From Rhodocyclaceae bacterium UBA1310 (GTDB taxonomy: Bacteria; Pseudomonadota; Gammaproteobacteria; Burkholderiales; Rhodocyclaceae), in NCBI GenBank assembly GCA_002307175.1, contig DBTS01000049.1, positions 43,408-107,407 of the forward strand: a DNA stretch of 64,000 nucleotides, in the 5' to 3' direction. The stretch's first letter is position 1, and each line of letters begins with the position of its first letter. Shown in pieces: positions 43,372 through 52,152 of the stretch. Position numbers and translations under genes: made by a program. The notes below the pieces were generated by a model. That model searched no databases, had not been told where the DNA came from, and saw only the letters and a list, made by a program, of their open reading frames with translations.

Positions 43372-44284
43372 ATTTGGAGTACTTGTTGATGGCCTGATTG
43401 ATTTCGTCGATTGCGCGCTCGATGTCGTCGTCAGACAGCCCACCCGCCTCGTTGCTGCGCGTGCGCACAAAACCTTCCATCTTGGTCGTGATTCCATCGA
43501 TCGGCATCGATTCGGTGGACACGGACGAGGCTTCTTCTTCAGTGTAATCATCGTGCCAGCGCATGGCCAGCATCGAGAGATTGTCGCAACTCATGCCGCC
43601 ACGGGCTTCAGCCAGATCAAGCAGGCGTGGTGAGGTATCCAGGATATTGTCATCCGACAGGCGTTCCGTGAAATCCTCCGGCGTCAGGTTGCCCCATACG
43701 CCATCGGTACAGATCGCAATCAGATCATTGGCAAACAGCGGCACTGGCGAGGAAAACTCGATCTGCGGCGAGTGGGTGCCCCCCAGGCAGCTGAAGATGC
43801 GGTTGCGCGCCGGGTGGCGGGCTGCGGCTTCTTCGTCGATCAGCCCCTGATCCAGCATCATCTGCAGGCGCGAGTGGTCACGCGTCTGCTGGGCAATGCG
43901 CCCCTTGCGGATCAGATAGAGCCGGGAATCCCCGGCATGCGCCCAGAACGCCACGCTATTCTGCACCAGACAGGCCACAATGGTGGTTCGCGGAGCCTCG
44001 GTCAGGCTCTTGTCGAAGGCATAATCCTGAATCGCCGCGTGTGCGTTGCTCAGGCAGCGCGAGAGGAACATCAGTTCATCCCGGATCTGCGGCTTGGCAG
44101 CACGCTGAAAGGATTCCACAATGTACTGCACGGCGATCTGGGCGGCAATTTCGCCATGCAAATGCCCACCCATTCCATCCGCAACCACCAGCAGGAGCGA
44201 TTCTCGGGTGTAGCTATAGGCCACCCTGTCCTGATTGTTGGGCCGGGCGCCGGGACGACTTTCCTGGTAGATCGTAAACTTCAT
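43370..44284 (-). CDS. PP2C-family serine/threonine phosphatase
   Basis: A 304-residue PPM/PP2C phosphatase. Metal-binding motifs are 'RPNNQDRVAYSY', 'LLVVADGMGGHLHGEIAA', 'VAFWAHAGDSRLYLIRKG' and 'LIAICTDGVWGNL'. The C-terminal 70 residues are charged and not part of the catalytic fold. It dephosphorylates Ser/Thr residues, presumably targets of the adjacent kinase, whose stop it overlaps by four bases. Cytoplasmic. Confidence 0.9.
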   Translation of the reverse strand: MKFTIYQESRPGARPNNQDRVAYSYTRESLLLVVADGMGGHLHGEIAAQIAVQYIVESFQRAAKPQIRDELMFLSRCLSNAHAAIQDYAFDKSLTEAPRTTIVACLVQNSVAFWAHAGDSRLYLIRKGRIAQQTRDHSRLQMMLDQGLIDEEAAARHPARNRIFSCLGGTHSPQIEFSSPVPLFANDLIAICTDGVWGNLTPEDFTERLSDDNILDTSPRLLDLAEARGGMSCDNLSMLAMRWHDDYTEEEASSVSTESMPIDGITTKMEGFVRTRSNEAGGLSDDDIERAIDEINQAINKYSK

Positions 44285-45234
44285 GCTTTACCTATCAAGG
44301 CTTTCAGGCGGAACGACATTTTCCCGAACAGGGTGGTGGGGACTTCCGATGCGACAAACCGCGTACGCGTGAGCAGTTCCTTTTGCAGGGCGTACACACT
44401 TTGCGGGCGTTCCAGGGGGTCCAGCGCCAGACACCAGTCGATGGTCTCCAGCATATGCGGGGAATACTGACCGGCCCAGCGTTTCACGGCCGGTTCCATC
44501 AGATCCTTCTTGATGCGCTCATCCGAGCGTTGCGGTGCCACACCGGCGAGACAGGCATACATGGCGGCACCGGTGCTGTAGATATCACTCCACGGCCCCA
44601 GATTCTCGCGATCCGTAAACTGCTCGGGAGGGGCGAAACCAGGCGTATACATGGGCTTGAGCATCGGCTGATCCTGCGCCAGGGTCTGCCGCGCCGCACC
44701 AAAGTCGAGCAGAACAGGCGTGCCATCATTGCGCAGGTAGATGTTCGAGGGCTTGATATCCAGATGCAGCAGCTTGTGGGCATGCACTTCGCGCAGACCA
44801 TTGAGCATGCGGGTAAACACACCGCGAATGAAGCGTTCCTTGATGTGCCCGCGATTGCGCTGGATAAAATCCTGCAAAGTACGCCCACGCTCAAACTGCA
44901 TGACCATGTAGACCGTACTGTTGGCACGGAAGAAATTGAGCACACGCACCACATTCGGGTGCATCAGCTTGGCCAGCGAGCGCCCTTCCTCGAAAAAGCA
45001 CTTCATGCCGTAGCGGAAGGCCGCCTGATACTCGTCATTGATCTGCGGCTCAATCTCGCCGGCTTTGCGCAATGCCAGCGAATTGGGCAGATATTCCTTT
45101 ATGGCCACGGGCTTGCCATCCTGATCGGTGGCAAGATAGACAATTGAAAACCCTCCCAGACTGAGCTGTTGCTCAATGCGATATTGCTCAAGCTGAAAGC
45201 CCGGCGGCAGCGGTGTATTGACTTGAGACGGCAT
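44281..45234 (-). CDS. Hanks-type serine/threonine protein kinase
   Basis: A 317-residue eukaryotic-like kinase. It has the Gly-rich loop 'QLSLGGFSIVYLA', Lys in 'PVAIKEYLPN', catalytic loop 'LLHLDIKPSNIYL' and 'LLDFGAARQ' in place of DFG, followed by 'YTPGFAPPEQFTDRENLGPWSDIYSTGA'. No C-terminal membrane anchor or PASTA domain is present, so it is soluble. It is paired with the PP2C phosphatase as a writer/eraser couple. The pair resembles PppA/PpkA-type modules, but no type VI secretion genes are in the window. Targets unknown. Confidence 0.9.
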   Translation of the reverse strand: MPSQVNTPLPPGFQLEQYRIEQQLSLGGFSIVYLATDQDGKPVAIKEYLPNSLALRKAGEIEPQINDEYQAAFRYGMKCFFEEGRSLAKLMHPNVVRVLNFFRANSTVYMVMQFERGRTLQDFIQRNRGHIKERFIRGVFTRMLNGLREVHAHKLLHLDIKPSNIYLRNDGTPVLLDFGAARQTLAQDQPMLKPMYTPGFAPPEQFTDRENLGPWSDIYSTGAAMYACLAGVAPQRSDERIKKDLMEPAVKRWAGQYSPHMLETIDWCLALDPLERPQSVYALQKELLTRTRFVASEVPTTLFGKMSFRLKALIGKA

Positions 45235-45324
45235 TATCTGGGCGTTATGATCCGTATTCGTTCAATTTTCAGGCTTTGTCCGCACGCTGTAAAGGCGGGA
45301 AAGCCAAGTATAGGAATATTCCTG

Positions 45325-46191
45325 ATGATTTTCAGCATGACAGGTTACGCCTCGCTTACGCGTGACGTCGGCAACGCCTCCCTCCAGATCGAATTGCGCA
45401 GCGTCAACTCACGCTACCTTGATCTGGCCTTCCGCATCACAGAAGACCTGCGTTTCGCCGAGCCCATCGTGCGGGAACTCATCAATAGCAGCGTATCACG
45501 CGGCAAGCTGGAATGCCGCATGAGTTTGCAAGCTGTTGCAAGTAGCAGCACCAGTCTGAGCATCAACACCAGCATGCTCGAACAGTTGCGCGACGCACAA
45601 GGGAGGATCCGTCAGACCCTGCCCGAAGCTGCCCCTCTGTCCGTAGGCGAGATATTACGCTATCCCGGCGTACTTGCCGAAAACACGCTGCAGTCCGACC
45701 AGTTGGCTTCTGCCGTGCAGGCCATCGCCAAGACAGCCCTCGAAGAACTCCGCGCCACCCGGGCCCGTGAGGGGGAAAAGCTTGCTGCATCACTGCGCGA
45801 GCGTGTTGCGCTGATCCGCGAGCGCGTTGCCATCGCCACACCCATCGTGCCGGCAGCCGTCGCCGAATATCGCGAACGCCTGACCGCACGTCTGCGCGAA
45901 GCGGTCGAAAGCCTCGATGAAGACCGTATCCGCCAGGAAGTCACGGTGTTTGCCCAGCGTGCCGACGTCGCCGAAGAACTCACCCGCCTGAATGCGCACC
46001 TCGATGAAGTCGAACGCGTCCTCACGAAGGGGGGCACTGTCGGCAAACGGCTGGATTTCCTCATGCAGGAACTCAATCGTGAAGCCAATACTCTGGGTTC
46101 CAAGTCGGTTTCGGCGCAATTGACAGAGATTTCCGTTGATCTCAAGGTCTACATTGAGCAGATGCGCGAACAGGTGCAAAACCTCGAATAA
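45325..46191 (+). CDS. yicC: YicC-family endoribonuclease-like protein
   Basis: A 288-residue YicC/YloC-family protein. It has the N-terminal 'MIFSMTGYASLTRD', 'IELRSVNSRYLDLAFRI', and C-terminal 'KGGTVGKRLDFLMQELNREANTLGSKS' with the DUF1732 block. The family has RNase activity and affects stationary-phase survival. The start was set at the family-typical MIxSMTG, with AGGAA upstream. An open frame continues upstream into the kinase region. It precedes gmk, the usual arrangement. Confidence 0.9.
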   Translation: MIFSMTGYASLTRDVGNASLQIELRSVNSRYLDLAFRITEDLRFAEPIVRELINSSVSRGKLECRMSLQAVASSSTSLSINTSMLEQLRDAQGRIRQTLPEAAPLSVGEILRYPGVLAENTLQSDQLASAVQAIAKTALEELRATRAREGEKLAASLRERVALIRERVAIATPIVPAAVAEYRERLTARLREAVESLDEDRIRQEVTVFAQRADVAEELTRLNAHLDEVERVLTKGGTVGKRLDFLMQELNREANTLGSKSVSAQLTEISVDLKVYIEQMREQVQNLE

Positions 46192-46269
46192 AGGGATGCA
46201 AGGCTACGGCGTACACCTTCACCCGGCGGACAAGACTGGTCACAGGTGACAGGCGCCGACACAAAGCCT

Positions 46270-46336
46270 TGCGTTGCCTGCCTCAAAACGGGGCATAATC
46301 TGTCTTGATATGGCCCGGCCCGCTGCCGGGCGTTTT
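46270..46336 (+). promoter_or_regulatory. gmk leader: possible promoter and GC-rich hairpin
   Basis: Upstream of gmk there is a CATAAT hexamer (about 46294) with a weak TTGCGT -35. A perfect 7-bp hairpin GCCCGGC/GCCGGGC (46313-46331) follows, with GTTTT after it. The hairpin lies between promoter and start codon, so it could be a yicC terminator or an attenuator in the gmk leader. Confidence 0.4.
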
Positions 46337-46360
46337 CCCCCTGCCTGACCCTATCTGCGC

Positions 46361-46981
46361 ATGAGTACCTTGCAAACCGGTTCACTTTTTATTGTTTCCG
46401 CGCCCTCCGGTGCGGGAAAAACCACGCTTGTACGTGGCCTGCTGGACAGCGACAGTGGCGTACACCTGTCAATTTCCTTTACGACACGTAGCCCGCGCGC
46501 GGGCGAAACCCACGGCGTGCACTACCACTTCACCACAGAAGAAGATTTTCTGACCCGCCGTGAGCGCGGCGAATTTGTGGAATCTGCCCTGGTGCATGGC
46601 AATTACTACGCCACCTCGCGAATCTGGCTTGAAGAACAGCTGCAGGCCGGCAACGACGTATTGCTGGAAATTGACTGGCAGGGGGCCGAGCAGGTACGCA
46701 AGGTATTTCCCCGTGCTATCAGCATCTTCATCATGCCCCCAAGTCTGGAAGAACTGGAAAAACGCCTTGTCGGGCGTGGCACAGACAGTGCCGAGACCAT
46801 CGCCAGGCGCCTTGCAGCGGCCTGTACAGAAATGCGTCAGGTAGACCGGTTTGATTACGTTATAATTAACAAAGAGTTGCAGCTTGCGATTGATGAACTG
46901 GGTACCTTGGTGCGCGCAGCCCGTCTGCGCACCCCTCTGGTACGCGCCCGAAAACCTGCAAGTTTTCTCCCTGTCGATTGA
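46361..46981 (+). CDS. gmk: Guanylate kinase
   Basis: A 206-residue guanylate kinase. The P-loop region is 'VSAPSGAGKTTLVRGLL'. GMP-binding 'SISFTTRSPRAGETHGVHYHF' and 'FVESALVHGNYYATSR' follow, and the lid region contains 'RLVGRGTDSAETIARRL'. It converts GMP to GDP. The gene lies between yicC and rpoZ, joining GTP supply to (p)ppGpp metabolism downstream. Confidence 0.95.
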   Translation: MSTLQTGSLFIVSAPSGAGKTTLVRGLLDSDSGVHLSISFTTRSPRAGETHGVHYHFTTEEDFLTRRERGEFVESALVHGNYYATSRIWLEEQLQAGNDVLLEIDWQGAEQVRKVFPRAISIFIMPPSLEELEKRLVGRGTDSAETIARRLAAACTEMRQVDRFDYVIINKELQLAIDELGTLVRAARLRTPLVRARKPASFLPVD

Positions 46982-47001
46982 TTTAAAGAAGGATTCCCAC
47001 C

Positions 47002-47208
47002 ATGGCACGCATCACGGTCGAAGACTGTCTGCATCGAATTCCCAACCGCTTTGAACTGACCCTGGCTGCTACTTATCGTGCCCGCCAGCTCACGGCAGGC
47101 AACACGCCGATGGTTGAAGTGGACCGCGACAAGCCTACGGTGATCGCCCTGCGCGAAGTGGCCGCCGGCAAGGTTGGCCGCGAAATGCTCAACCGTAGTC
47201 AGTCCTGA
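47002..47208 (+). CDS. rpoZ: RNA polymerase omega subunit
   Basis: A 68-residue omega subunit. '[30 protein letters not shown]' is the conserved N-terminus. Omega aids assembly of beta' and forms part of a ppGpp-binding site. It precedes spoT, the standard context in proteobacteria. Confidence 0.95.
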   Translation: MARITVEDCLHRIPNRFELTLAATYRARQLTAGNTPMVEVDRDKPTVIALREVAAGKVGREMLNRSQS

Positions 47209-47251
47209 TCGGAATCCGCAACGGGCCGCGCGGACACCGGAGAACATTCCC

Positions 47252-49519
47252 ATGGAGCCCACTCCCGTTGCGACTTCCCCTTTGCCTCTGGATCCATCGC
47301 CCCTGAAACTGGTGGTGGATGCGGATACGGGGCATGAAACCGGCTTCGTTGAAGCTGTGGAATTTGCCCGCCTGCGTGCGCAGGCGGCACGCTACCTTAA
47401 GCCAGAAGATCTGGAACGCCTGGATGCGGCTTACCAGTTGGCCTCACGCTCACACCGCGGGCAATTCCGCATCAGCGGTGAGCCCTATGTCTCCCATCCT
47501 CTTGCCGTCACCGAAATCCTCGCCCAGTGGCACCTTGACGCCCAGGCACTGATTGCCGGCCTGCTGCATGACGTGATGGAGGATAGCGGCGTCACCAAGG
47601 AAGACATCACTTCACAGTTCGGCAAGGTGCCGGCCGAACTCGTCGACGGCGTCTCCAAGCTCGACCGTATCGAATTCAAGACCTATCAGGAAGCCCAGGC
47701 CGAGAACTATCGCAAGATGTTCCTCGCCATGGCGCGTGATGTACGCGTGATCCTGATCAAGCTCGCCGACCGCCTGCACAACATGCGCACCCTGGAGGCT
47801 GTGCGGCCGGACAAACGCCGCCGCATCGCCCGCGAAACGCTGGAAATCTTTGCGCCAATCGCAAATCGTCTGGGTCTCAACACGCTCTACCGCGAACTCC
47901 AGGAACTGGCGTTCAAGAATACTTATCCGATGCGCTACCGTGTGCTCGCCAAAGCCCTGCGCACGGTTCGCGGAGACCGCCGGGAACTCATCGCCCGCGT
48001 CATGAACAGCATGCGCGAGCGCCTGCCGGTCTGGAATGTAGACTCCGAAGTGTATGGGCGCGAAAAACACCTTTTCGGCATCTATCGCAAGATGCTCAAC
48101 AAGCACCTGTCATTCGAACAGGTGCTCGATGTCTACGGTTTCCGCATCCTCGTCAAGGATATTCCCGGCTGTTACCTGGCTCTCGGGGCCTTGCACGAGC
48201 TGTACAAACCGGTGCCCGGCAAGTTTAAGGACTATGTGGCGCTGCCCAAGGCCAATGGCTACCAGTCGCTGCACACCACGGTGATCGGCCCGCAGGGCCT
48301 GCCCATCGAAGTGCAGATCCGTACCAGCCAGATGCATGCCGTGGCCGAATCCGGCGTGGCCTCTCACTGGCTGTACAAGGAAAACTCCACCGAGTCGCTC
48401 TCCGATCTGCAACGCCGCACGACCAACTGGCTGCAATCGCTGCTGGAGTTGCAATCCACCTCGGGCGACTCCGCCGAATTCCTCGAACACGTGAAGATCG
48501 ACCTGTTCCCGGGCGACGTGTTCGTGTTCACCCCTATGGGGCAGATCCGCAACCTGCCACGTGGCGCCACGGCGGTGGATTTTGCCTATTCCGTACACAC
48601 CGACGTTGGCAACCGCTGCGTGGCCTGCCGTATCAACGGCGAGATGCGCCCCTTGCGCAGTGAACTGAAAAACGGTGATCAGGTCGAAATCACCACCGCC
48701 CAGCACGCCCACCCGAATCCGGCCTGGCTGTCATATGTCCGCACTGGCAAGGCACGCGCTGAAATCCGCCACTTTCTCAAGACCGTGCAGCAGGAAGAGG
48801 CCACCCATCTCGGTGAGCGCCTCCTCTCGCAGGCATTGCGCCACCTTGGTGTGGCGCTTGGCGACATCGGGGCGCCAGCCTGGGACAAATTCCTCAAGGA
48901 ATTCAATGTCAGAAGCCGGGTCGACATCTTTACCGACATTGGTCTGGGCAAACGCCTGGCAGCCATGGTCGGGCGCCGACTGGCCGACCTGCAGGATGGC
49001 CAACCGACCCCGACGGGTGAGACCAAGCCGGCCCGCCCACGCCTGCCAACACCGATCCTGATCCAGGGCGGCGAGGGCATGGCGGTGCAGATGGCACGCT
49101 GCTGCCGACCGATTCCGGGCGATCCGATCGTGGGTCTGCTACGCAAGGGGCAAGGGCTGGAAGTCCATCTCAACGACTGCCCGATCCTCACGCGCAATCA
49201 TTCCTCCGAGCGTGACCGTTGGGTTGACGTGGAATGGGAAGCGGGTGAAGACCGCCTCTTCGATGTCGGCATCCGCGTCATGATCCATCATCGGCGCGGC
49301 GTGCTGGCGCGTGTTGCAGCGGCGATTGCCGATCAGGAAGCCAACATCCAGGATGTGAACATGGAAGGCGAACACAGTGAAGACGCCATCATCCACTTCA
49401 CAATCCAGGTCAAGAACCGCCCGCACCTGGCCCGCATCATGCGCGCCGTACGCCATATTCCGGATGTTGTCCGCATCGTGCGCGAACGCAGCATCGAACG
49501 CCCAAGCGACAAGCACTAA
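47252..49519 (+). CDS. spoT: Bifunctional (p)ppGpp synthetase/hydrolase SpoT
   Basis: A 755-residue long RSH protein. The HD hydrolase domain has His68, His82 and H106-D107 ('LLHDVMED'), so hydrolase activity is expected. The synthetase domain (about 265-390) includes 'YGREKHLFGIYRKML', 'DVYGFRILVKDIPGCYLALG' and 'KFKDYVALPKANGYQSLHT'. The TGS domain has 'VFVFTPMGQIRNLPRGATAVDFAY'. The zinc-finger/CC region is 'MARCCRPIPGDPIVG', and an ACT domain lies at the C-terminus. The start has GGAGAA upstream. An upstream in-frame start within rpoZ was rejected. A separate relA may exist elsewhere. Confidence 0.95.
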   Translation: MEPTPVATSPLPLDPSPLKLVVDADTGHETGFVEAVEFARLRAQAARYLKPEDLERLDAAYQLASRSHRGQFRISGEPYVSHPLAVTEILAQWHLDAQALIAGLLHDVMEDSGVTKEDITSQFGKVPAELVDGVSKLDRIEFKTYQEAQAENYRKMFLAMARDVRVILIKLADRLHNMRTLEAVRPDKRRRIARETLEIFAPIANRLGLNTLYRELQELAFKNTYPMRYRVLAKALRTVRGDRRELIARVMNSMRERLPVWNVDSEVYGREKHLFGIYRKMLNKHLSFEQVLDVYGFRILVKDIPGCYLALGALHELYKPVPGKFKDYVALPKANGYQSLHTTVIGPQGLPIEVQIRTSQMHAVAESGVASHWLYKENSTESLSDLQRRTTNWLQSLLELQSTSGDSAEFLEHVKIDLFPGDVFVFTPMGQIRNLPRGATAVDFAYSVHTDVGNRCVACRINGEMRPLRSELKNGDQVEITTAQHAHPNPAWLSYVRTGKARAEIRHFLKTVQQEEATHLGERLLSQALRHLGVALGDIGAPAWDKFLKEFNVRSRVDIFTDIGLGKRLAAMVGRRLADLQDGQPTPTGETKPARPRLPTPILIQGGEGMAVQMARCCRPIPGDPIVGLLRKGQGLEVHLNDCPILTRNHSSERDRWVDVEWEAGEDRLFDVGIRVMIHHRRGVLARVAAAIADQEANIQDVNMEGEHSEDAIIHFTIQVKNRPHLARIMRAVRHIPDVVRIVRERSIERPSDKH

Positions 49520-49566
49520 AACCTTTTATTAAAAGCGTCCAAGAACCCAACAGCAGAGAGAGAACC

Positions 49567-49755
49567 ATGGAATACGCTTACGTCTCGGATTTCACGAAAT
49601 TCATCAACGGCTGGCTCGACGAACATCCGGAAGCCCGAGAAGAACAGAAGAAAGGCCGTGCCCTGTGGTGGGATCACCCCCAGGATCCAGCCGTGCAGGC
49701 AAGCAATCGCGCCTCGAAAGTAGATCAGAAGCCCTATCCCTACCAGGCCGACTGA
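49567..49755 (+). CDS. DUF3460 family protein
   Basis: A 62-residue protein matching the DUF3460 family of small betaproteobacterial proteins: 'YVSDFTKFINGWLDEHPEAREEQKKGRALWWD' and a polar tail. It is predicted to be soluble and highly charged. The function is unknown. GAGAGAG lies just upstream of the ATG. It follows spoT after 47 bp and may be co-transcribed. Confidence 0.85.
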   Translation: MEYAYVSDFTKFINGWLDEHPEAREEQKKGRALWWDHPQDPAVQASNRASKVDQKPYPYQAD

Positions 49756-49842
49756 ACATCGGTTTGACGCCAGCGCAGATGAAGCTGCCCGAATGGTGGA
49801 TAATCGCGGGCAGTTTCCTTGCTCCCGCCATTGCGGCCCGTC

Positions 49843-51249
49843 ATGCTATTTCCCCGTCTCGCCATTGTTGACCTTGAAACCACCGGCGCAGACCCTTCTC
49901 GCGACCACATCACCGAAATCGGTATCCTCGTCACCGAAGGCGACACCCTGATTGAGCAGTGGAGCTCGCTGATCAACCCTGGCGTACCGATTCCCCTGCG
50001 GATTCAGGAGCTTGTCGGGATTACCAACGAGATGGTGGCTGAAGCACCGCGTTTCGAACAGGTTGCCGAAGAAGTGATGGCACGACTCGAAGGTGCCGTG
50101 TTCGTTGCCCACAACGTACGCTTCGACTACAACTTCCTGCGCACTGCCTATGAGCGCCTGGGCAAACTGTGGAGTGCTCCGGTCATGTGTACGGTGAAGT
50201 TCTCCCGCGCCATGGACCCGGAATTCCCGCGCCACGGGCTGGATGCCATCATCGCCCGCAACGGCTACAGCATCGAATCACGCCACCGTGCACTCGACGA
50301 CGCAAGCATCGTCTGGCGTTTCCTCGGGGATGCCCGGCAACGCGCCGACGCCCCGCGCCTGCAGCGCGCCTGGGACAAAGCCTTCACCCCAAGCAGCGGC
50401 GTGCCACGCCTGCCGCGTGGTGATCTCGAAGGTCTGGCGGACTGCCCGGGCGCTTGGGTCTTCCGCAGCGCCACAGGGCAGATCCTCGATATTGGCTGGG
50501 CCCGCAACCTGCGCTCACAGGTGCTTGGCTTCTTTACTGCCACTCGCCAGAGCGCCAAAAACCGCAAGCTCGCGGCCGCTGTGCATGACGTCGACACCTG
50601 GCCATGTGCCGGCGAACTCGGCGCCCAGTTAAAGGAACTCACGCTGGCCCGCAGCCTGCGCGATCAGCCCGCGACCGGTGCTTATGGCTGGCGCTGGCTA
50701 CACCATGCAATCACCCCGCCGGTTCTCTCCCTCGAAAATCTGGACGGCAGCGATCCGGCGAACTGGCAAGATGTCTACGGCTGCATGCGTGGCGAGCGTG
50801 AAGCTTCGATTGCCTTGCGCGAACTGGCCAGCCGGCATCATCTATGCGCCATGCGCATAGGGCTGGAACACGGCGGCGGCCCCTGTCAGGCCGTGCATCT
50901 GGGGCGTTGTGCCGGCGTCTGCATTGATCGCGAAACCACACTGGAACACGACCAGCGCCTGGCGACTGCACTGGCCTCACTGAAACAGCGGGTCTGGCCA
51001 TTCCCCGGTCCCGTGGTGATCCGTGAATTCGATGCCCCCAGCGGCAACAACGAAAGTCATCTCGTCGATCAATGGTGCCTGCTCGGCAGCAGCCGCGATG
51101 AAGCCAGCCTCGCCGGGCTGATTGCCACCCCACCCAGCCGCCGGTTTGATGCAGATACCTACCGTCTGCTCGCCCGCTGGCTCTCGAACCCGGAAAACGC
51201 TGCCAGCGTGCACGCCGTACCTGCTGCAACAGCCATTTCAGGGCAATAA
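49843..51249 (+). CDS. DEDDh exonuclease fused to a degenerate UvrC/Cho-like GIY-YIG domain
   Basis: A 468-residue fusion. The N-terminal half (about 1-175) is a DnaQ-like DEDDh exonuclease with Asp10 and Glu12 in 'IVDLETTG', 'FVAHNVRFDYNFLRTAYERL' and 'SRHRALDDASIVWRFL'. After a linker, residues from about 205 resemble the UvrC/Cho nuclease N-terminus, but the GIY-YIG elements read 'CPGAWVFRS' and 'ILDIGWARNLRSQVLGFF'. The family Tyr residues are lost, and only 'RNLRSQV' is clearly kept. The C-terminal part has the UvrC-like 'GPCQAVHLGRCAGVC'. It probably acts in DNA repair or end processing. The ATG was preferred over a TTG eight codons earlier. No good ribosome binding site is seen. Confidence 0.82.
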   Translation: MLFPRLAIVDLETTGADPSRDHITEIGILVTEGDTLIEQWSSLINPGVPIPLRIQELVGITNEMVAEAPRFEQVAEEVMARLEGAVFVAHNVRFDYNFLRTAYERLGKLWSAPVMCTVKFSRAMDPEFPRHGLDAIIARNGYSIESRHRALDDASIVWRFLGDARQRADAPRLQRAWDKAFTPSSGVPRLPRGDLEGLADCPGAWVFRSATGQILDIGWARNLRSQVLGFFTATRQSAKNRKLAAAVHDVDTWPCAGELGAQLKELTLARSLRDQPATGAYGWRWLHHAITPPVLSLENLDGSDPANWQDVYGCMRGEREASIALRELASRHHLCAMRIGLEHGGGPCQAVHLGRCAGVCIDRETTLEHDQRLATALASLKQRVWPFPGPVVIREFDAPSGNNESHLVDQWCLLGSSRDEASLAGLIATPPSRRFDADTYRLLARWLSNPENAASVHAVPAATAISGQ

Positions 51250-51254
51250 AACGC

Positions 51255-51285
51255 AAAAAACCGCAATCTGTCAGACTGCGGCTTT
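51255..51285. terminator. Bidirectional intrinsic terminator
   Basis: The stem CCGCA-TCTG/CAGA-TGCGG (51261-51281) has one mismatch and a 1-base apparent loop that would open to three or five bases. It is flanked by AAAAAA on the left and CTTTT on the right. It serves both the converging exonuclease gene and yebC. Confidence 0.8.
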
Positions 51286-51302
51286 TCGGGCAGACCCAGG
51301 CA

Positions 51303-52031
51303 TTACTCTTCGTCGAGAACGGCGGAGGTGTACACTTCCTGTACGTCATCCAGACTGTCGAGCACATCCAGCAGCTTCTGCATGCGTTCGGAGTCTTCCC
51401 CACTGAGTTCCGTCTCGTTGAGTGCCTTCATCGTCACTTCACCGAACTCGGACTTGAAACCCACCTTTTCCAGCGCTTCCTTGATGTTGGAAAATTCCCA
51501 CGGTCCGGTAATCACTTCGATAGAGCCGTCGTCATTCGTCACCACATCTTCGGCACCGGCTTCAAGTGCCGCTTCCATCACGGCATCTTCATTCGTTCCC
51601 GGCGCAAACAGCAGGGTGCCGCAATGCTTGAACTGAAAGGCCACACAGCCATCGGTGCCCATGTTGCCGCCGTACTTGGAAAAAGCGTGACGCACATCGG
51701 CAACCGTGCGGGTCTTGTTGTCGGTCAGACAATCGACCATCACCGCCGCACCACCGATACCGTAACCTTCGTAACGGACTTCTTCGTACACCACACCCTC
51801 GAGTTGGCCCGTGCCACGTTTGATGGCATTCTCGATGTTGTCCTTGGGCATGGATTCGGCCTTGGCCTTTTCCACTGCCAGACGCAGACGCGGGTTGGCA
51901 TTAAGATCTCCGCCGCCCATCTTCGCTGCAACGGTGACTTCCTTGATCAGCTTCGTGAAGGCTTTGCCACGCTTGGCATCCTGACGGCCCTTACGATGCT
52001 GGATGTTGGCCCACTTGGAATGACCCGACAT
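51303..52031 (-). CDS. yebC: YebC/PmpR-family transcriptional regulator / translation factor
   Basis: A 242-residue YebC-family protein. '[28 protein letters not shown]' is the invariant N-terminus, then '[37 protein letters not shown]'. Members act as transcriptional regulators or, as shown more recently for some, ease ribosome stalling at proline stretches. The ATG with AGGGGA upstream was chosen. It ends at a shared terminator with the convergent exonuclease gene. Confidence 0.94.
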   Translation of the reverse strand: MSGHSKWANIQHRKGRQDAKRGKAFTKLIKEVTVAAKMGGGDLNANPRLRLAVEKAKAESMPKDNIENAIKRGTGQLEGVVYEEVRYEGYGIGGAAVMVDCLTDNKTRTVADVRHAFSKYGGNMGTDGCVAFQFKHCGTLLFAPGTNEDAVMEAALEAGAEDVVTNDDGSIEVITGPWEFSNIKEALEKVGFKSEFGEVTMKALNETELSGEDSERMQKLLDVLDSLDDVQEVYTSAVLDEE

Positions 52032-52152
52032 GATTTCCCCTGAAAATGCACTAGAAGACAAAGGTCTGGATTATACAACCGCCGATCAGCCTGCCAGCCC
52101 CCTGCCGAGGGGCGGCTGATAGATTCTATACATACTTTGGAGCGTGCCACCC

